DNA of 11,900 bases, taken from NCBI GenBank assembly GCA_050015815.1, contig JBEKAR010000047.1:1-11900 (forward strand), in the 5' to 3' direction. Each line of letters starts with the position of its first letter. Position 1 is the stretch's first letter. A model generated the notes under the pieces. That model was not told the DNA's origin and searched no databases. It was given only the letters and a program-made list of their open reading frames with translations. Below are positions 9,906 to 11,900 of the stretch, in pieces. The position numbers and the translations under genes are program-made. Source of the stretch: JAJRAL01 sp050015815. Lineage in GTDB: Archaea > Thermoplasmatota > Thermoplasmata > Methanomassiliicoccales > UBA472.

Positions 9906-11900
9906 CTAGCCGAAGTAGTCGTCGAGCGAAGGCTTCTTGTCCGTCCTCTTCAGCTCGGTCTTCTTCGCTGGCTGAGCGGCATTCTCCTCTCCCGGGCCGC
10001 CGAACGCGCCGCTGAAAAGGCTCGACTGCTGCGAACCGGTGAGCAGGTCCTTCTCAGACCAGCCGAAGTTCTCCGTCGCCCGGGCGATCGACTGGGCCAG
10101 GCGCTCAGCGTAGTACTTCCAGTCAGGGGTTCCTGTGAATGGCCTGCCCGAGACGTAGGGCTCGATCTCCTGCGGCGTCTTGCGCGAGTCGGTCACGATC
10201 CAAGAGACTTTCATCCCCGGCACGAACTCGTAGCCGAGGGCGATGAGCTTCTCCGCCGCCTGCACGTGCGCCAGGCGCTTCGGTGTCTCATATGACGAGA
10301 ACTCCTTGACGGAACGCGATATGACGAGCTTCTCGATCGGCACGCTACCGGCGAGCACTTCCTGCACCGTCTGCCTGGCAAGCTTCACCGCGTCCTCCAT
10401 GCGCTCCTCCAGGACCATTTCGAAGACCGTCTCGAGGAGCTCGCTCTGCAGGTCGAACGAGTCGGTGCGGCGGGTCTCGTAACCGCGGATGAGCAGCTCC
10501 TCCTCCCGCTTCGGCCAGACTATCCTGCCTACGTACCGTTTCTTCTTGCCATGCGAGAACAGCGGCTCGAGTATCTTCTCGAACTCCAGCTGCCCGCCCT
10601 CGCGAGAGAATCGCTCCGCAAGCTCCTTGCCGAACTTGACCGAGGCCTCGAGCTCCGGTGTAGGGCACTTGACGAAGATAGAGTCGGTGTCCGAGTACAC
10701 CACATCGTGTCCCTCTGATTCGAGGGCGGAGATGATGCCCTTCGTCGTCTCCCTGCCGAATGCGGTGATGCTGGAGCCGATCTGGCGGTCGGTGAATCGG
10801 TAGAACGAGGAGCCGAAGACGCCGTAGAAAGAGTTCATCAGGATCTTGATTGCCTGCTGCAGGCCGTCGTAGTAACGCTTCTCGTCGTCCGTCTTCGCCA
10901 TGCGCATCTTGCGCTTGGTGTCATCTCTCTCCTTCATCAGCTCCTGGAGGATCTTCGGCAGGAGCCCGGGGCGCTGCCCCTTGCTCAGAAAGTGCACGCC
11001 GGTCGGCGAGACGACCGTGCCGACCTTGCCCGTGCGGTCCAAAGTGGTGAAGCAGATGTTCTTGGCGATGATTAGCGAGGGGTACATCGACTTGAAGTCG
11101 AGGACGCAGACCCAGTGGTGGAGACCGGGCTTGATCTCGTGGACGTACGCTCCCTCGATCGCCTCTGTCTCCTCGAAGCCACCGGTCATCGGCACGCCGA
11201 CCCGCGGCACGTTGCGGTCCGCCGCCCGGATCAGGATCGAATCGATGAGGAACGAGGAGCCGATGTTGAGCACGTCGTCCAGGGGCAGCCTCGCCACGGT
11301 CGCCATGTCCATCGTCTTGCGTATCGTGCCGAGAGTCTCGAGCACCCGGAGGGTCAGCTCGGCGTCCTTGGTGCAGAAGCTGAGGACGACCTGTTTGTCC
11401 ATCTCCCAGATCTTGTCGATGCGCCTCGGGTCGTAGTTTGTGTCGACCTTCATCCCCGAGTAGTCGGTGACGATCTTCCCGGTCCCGAAGAGCTGTTTCG
11501 AGACCGCATCGAGCGTCTCCTGCTTCGGCTTGAGGTCTTTCTTCACCGCCCACCACGCGTCGGCGACGAGCCTGCCGTTCAGGCGCCAGAACCGCTGGTA
11601 GACGTTACGGGGCTCGCTCTTGTCCCGCCCCCAGTCCAGGTGTTTCAGGCCAGCCTTTCTCGCCCGCTCGATTATCAGCGGAATGTCGTAACCGTCGATG
11701 TTGTAGCCTGTGAGGACGTCGGGGTCCTCCTTCTGGATTGCGGCGGTGAACTGGTCTATGATCTCGCGCTCGTTGCCCCAGATCGGCTCTCCCGGCCTCA
11801 TTCCCTTAGAGTCCTTGATGAAGTAACAGATGGTGTAGATGTGTCCGTCGGTGATCGAGTTCTCCACGTCGAAGGACATGACCTTGATGTCTGGCGCGAA
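9906..11900 (-). CDS. polB: Family-B DNA polymerase (N-terminus cut by window edge)
   Basis: 664 codons are present; the frame is open at the right edge (residues read FAPDIKVMSFDVEN), so about the first 120 or more residues are missing. Numbering from the Met at 11879: Exo I FDVE (3-6), Exo II TGYNIDGYDIP (57-67), Exo III FCTKD (168-172), polymerase motif A DFKSMYPSLI (261-270), motif B KILMNSFYG (345-353), motif C YSDTDS (395-400) and the KKKRYVG block (445-451). All three catalytic aspartates of the polymerase site are there. The C-terminus, after a Lys-rich linker, ends KKPSLDDYFG, a PCNA-interacting peptide. This is the replicative or repair polymerase with proofreading. Oddly, Exo III has Phe168 where the conserved Tyr of YxxxD normally stands. 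Stop is TAG. Convergent with the transglutaminase-like gene. Confidence 0.97.
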   Translation of the reverse strand, partial: FAPDIKVMSFDVENSITDGHIYTICYFIKDSKGMRPGEPIWGNEREIIDQFTAAIQKEDPDVLTGYNIDGYDIPLIIERARKAGLKHLDWGRDKSEPRNVYQRFWRLNGRLVADAWWAVKKDLKPKQETLDAVSKQLFGTGKIVTDYSGMKVDTNYDPRRIDKIWEMDKQVVLSFCTKDAELTLRVLETLGTIRKTMDMATVARLPLDDVLNIGSSFLIDSILIRAADRNVPRVGVPMTGGFEETEAIEGAYVHEIKPGLHHWVCVLDFKSMYPSLIIAKNICFTTLDRTGKVGTVVSPTGVHFLSKGQRPGLLPKILQELMKERDDTKRKMRMAKTDDEKRYYDGLQQAIKILMNSFYGVFGSSFYRFTDRQIGSSITAFGRETTKGIISALESEGHDVVYSDTDSIFVKCPTPELEASVKFGKELAERFSREGGQLEFEKILEPLFSHGKKKRYVGRIVWPKREEELLIRGYETRRTDSFDLQSELLETVFEMVLEERMEDAVKLARQTVQEVLAGSVPIEKLVISRSVKEFSSYETPKRLAHVQAAEKLIALGYEFVPGMKVSWIVTDSRKTPQEIEPYVSGRPFTGTPDWKYYAERLAQSIARATENFGWSEKDLLTGSQQSSLFSGAFGGPGEENAAQPAKKTELKRTDKKPSLDDYFG

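Noticed and set aside
9906..9908. TAG read as pyrrolysine
   Set aside because: Four of the fourteen genes in the window end in TAG at family-typical lengths, and polB already ends in a complete PCNA-binding peptide, so TAG is an ordinary stop here.
9708..10295. 195-codon plus-strand open frame across the polB 3' end
   Set aside because: It overlaps both the transglutaminase-like gene end and polB antisense, and shows no recognisable domain.
1..11900. Mobile elements, CRISPR arrays, phage or defence genes
   Set aside because: No transposase, integrase, regularly spaced repeats, Cas or toxin-antitoxin signatures on either strand; composition looks even across the window.

Overview
This 11.9-kb, GC-rich window comes from an archaeon. 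The clearest markers are an archaeal/eukaryotic-type ribosomal protein L15e, a family-B DNA polymerase ending in a PCNA-binding peptide, a bacterial-style MarR regulator behind TATA-like promoters, and start codons lying only about 25-30 nt downstream of TATA-like boxes, which suggests leaderless or nearly leaderless mRNAs. Together with the histidine-degradation genes this best fits a euryarchaeon, probably in the Thermoplasmatota; the lineage is an inference. Fourteen genes are recognisable, two of them cut by the window edges. Stops are ten TGA, four TAG and no TAA. I see no tRNA, rRNA, CRISPR array, transposon or phage gene, and no gene-free stretch longer than about 165 bases.

Layout: (1) 1-1707 (+) is the end of a histidine-utilisation operon: the C-terminus of imidazolonepropionase followed 3 nt later by a bifunctional formiminotransferase-cyclodeaminase. 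A hairpin follows, then a flavodoxin (1780-2223, +) with its own TATA-like box and a striking dyad just before the start codon. (2) 2224-4780 (-) carries a TauE/SafE exporter translationally coupled to a DUF1634 membrane protein, then an MFS transporter with its own promoter; the MFS and flavodoxin genes meet tail to tail with no spacer. (3) 4848-5705 (+), divergent from TauE, encodes a ThiI-like THUMP protein whose ATP-pyrophosphatase motifs have been lost. (4) 5797-6444 (-) is L15e, with a terminator hairpin behind it and a structured leader of about 90 nt ahead of it. (5) 6610-7451 (-) is a MarR regulator coupled to a small membrane protein, with a perfect palindrome upstream that looks like its operator. 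(6) 7543-8828 (-) is a coupled pair of polytopic membrane proteins, the second resembling the YjdF/DUF2238 family; they share a 160-bp divergent promoter region with (7) 8989-9795 (+), a membrane-anchored, apparently exported transglutaminase-like protein. (8) 9906-11900 (-) is family-B DNA polymerase, missing its N-terminal region beyond the window edge.

Functional links: genes 1-2 convert the product of urocanate hydration to glutamate and pass the formimino carbon to tetrahydrofolate. TauE and DUF1634 probably form one transport unit. MarR and the 117-residue membrane protein probably form a small autoregulated module. The most unusual items are the ThiI-like protein without catalytic motifs, the palindromic candidate operators at 1754-1773 and 7482-7497, the L15e leader, the Tyr-to-Phe change in the polymerase Exo III motif, and a gene-like 30-codon in-frame continuation after the polymerase stop.
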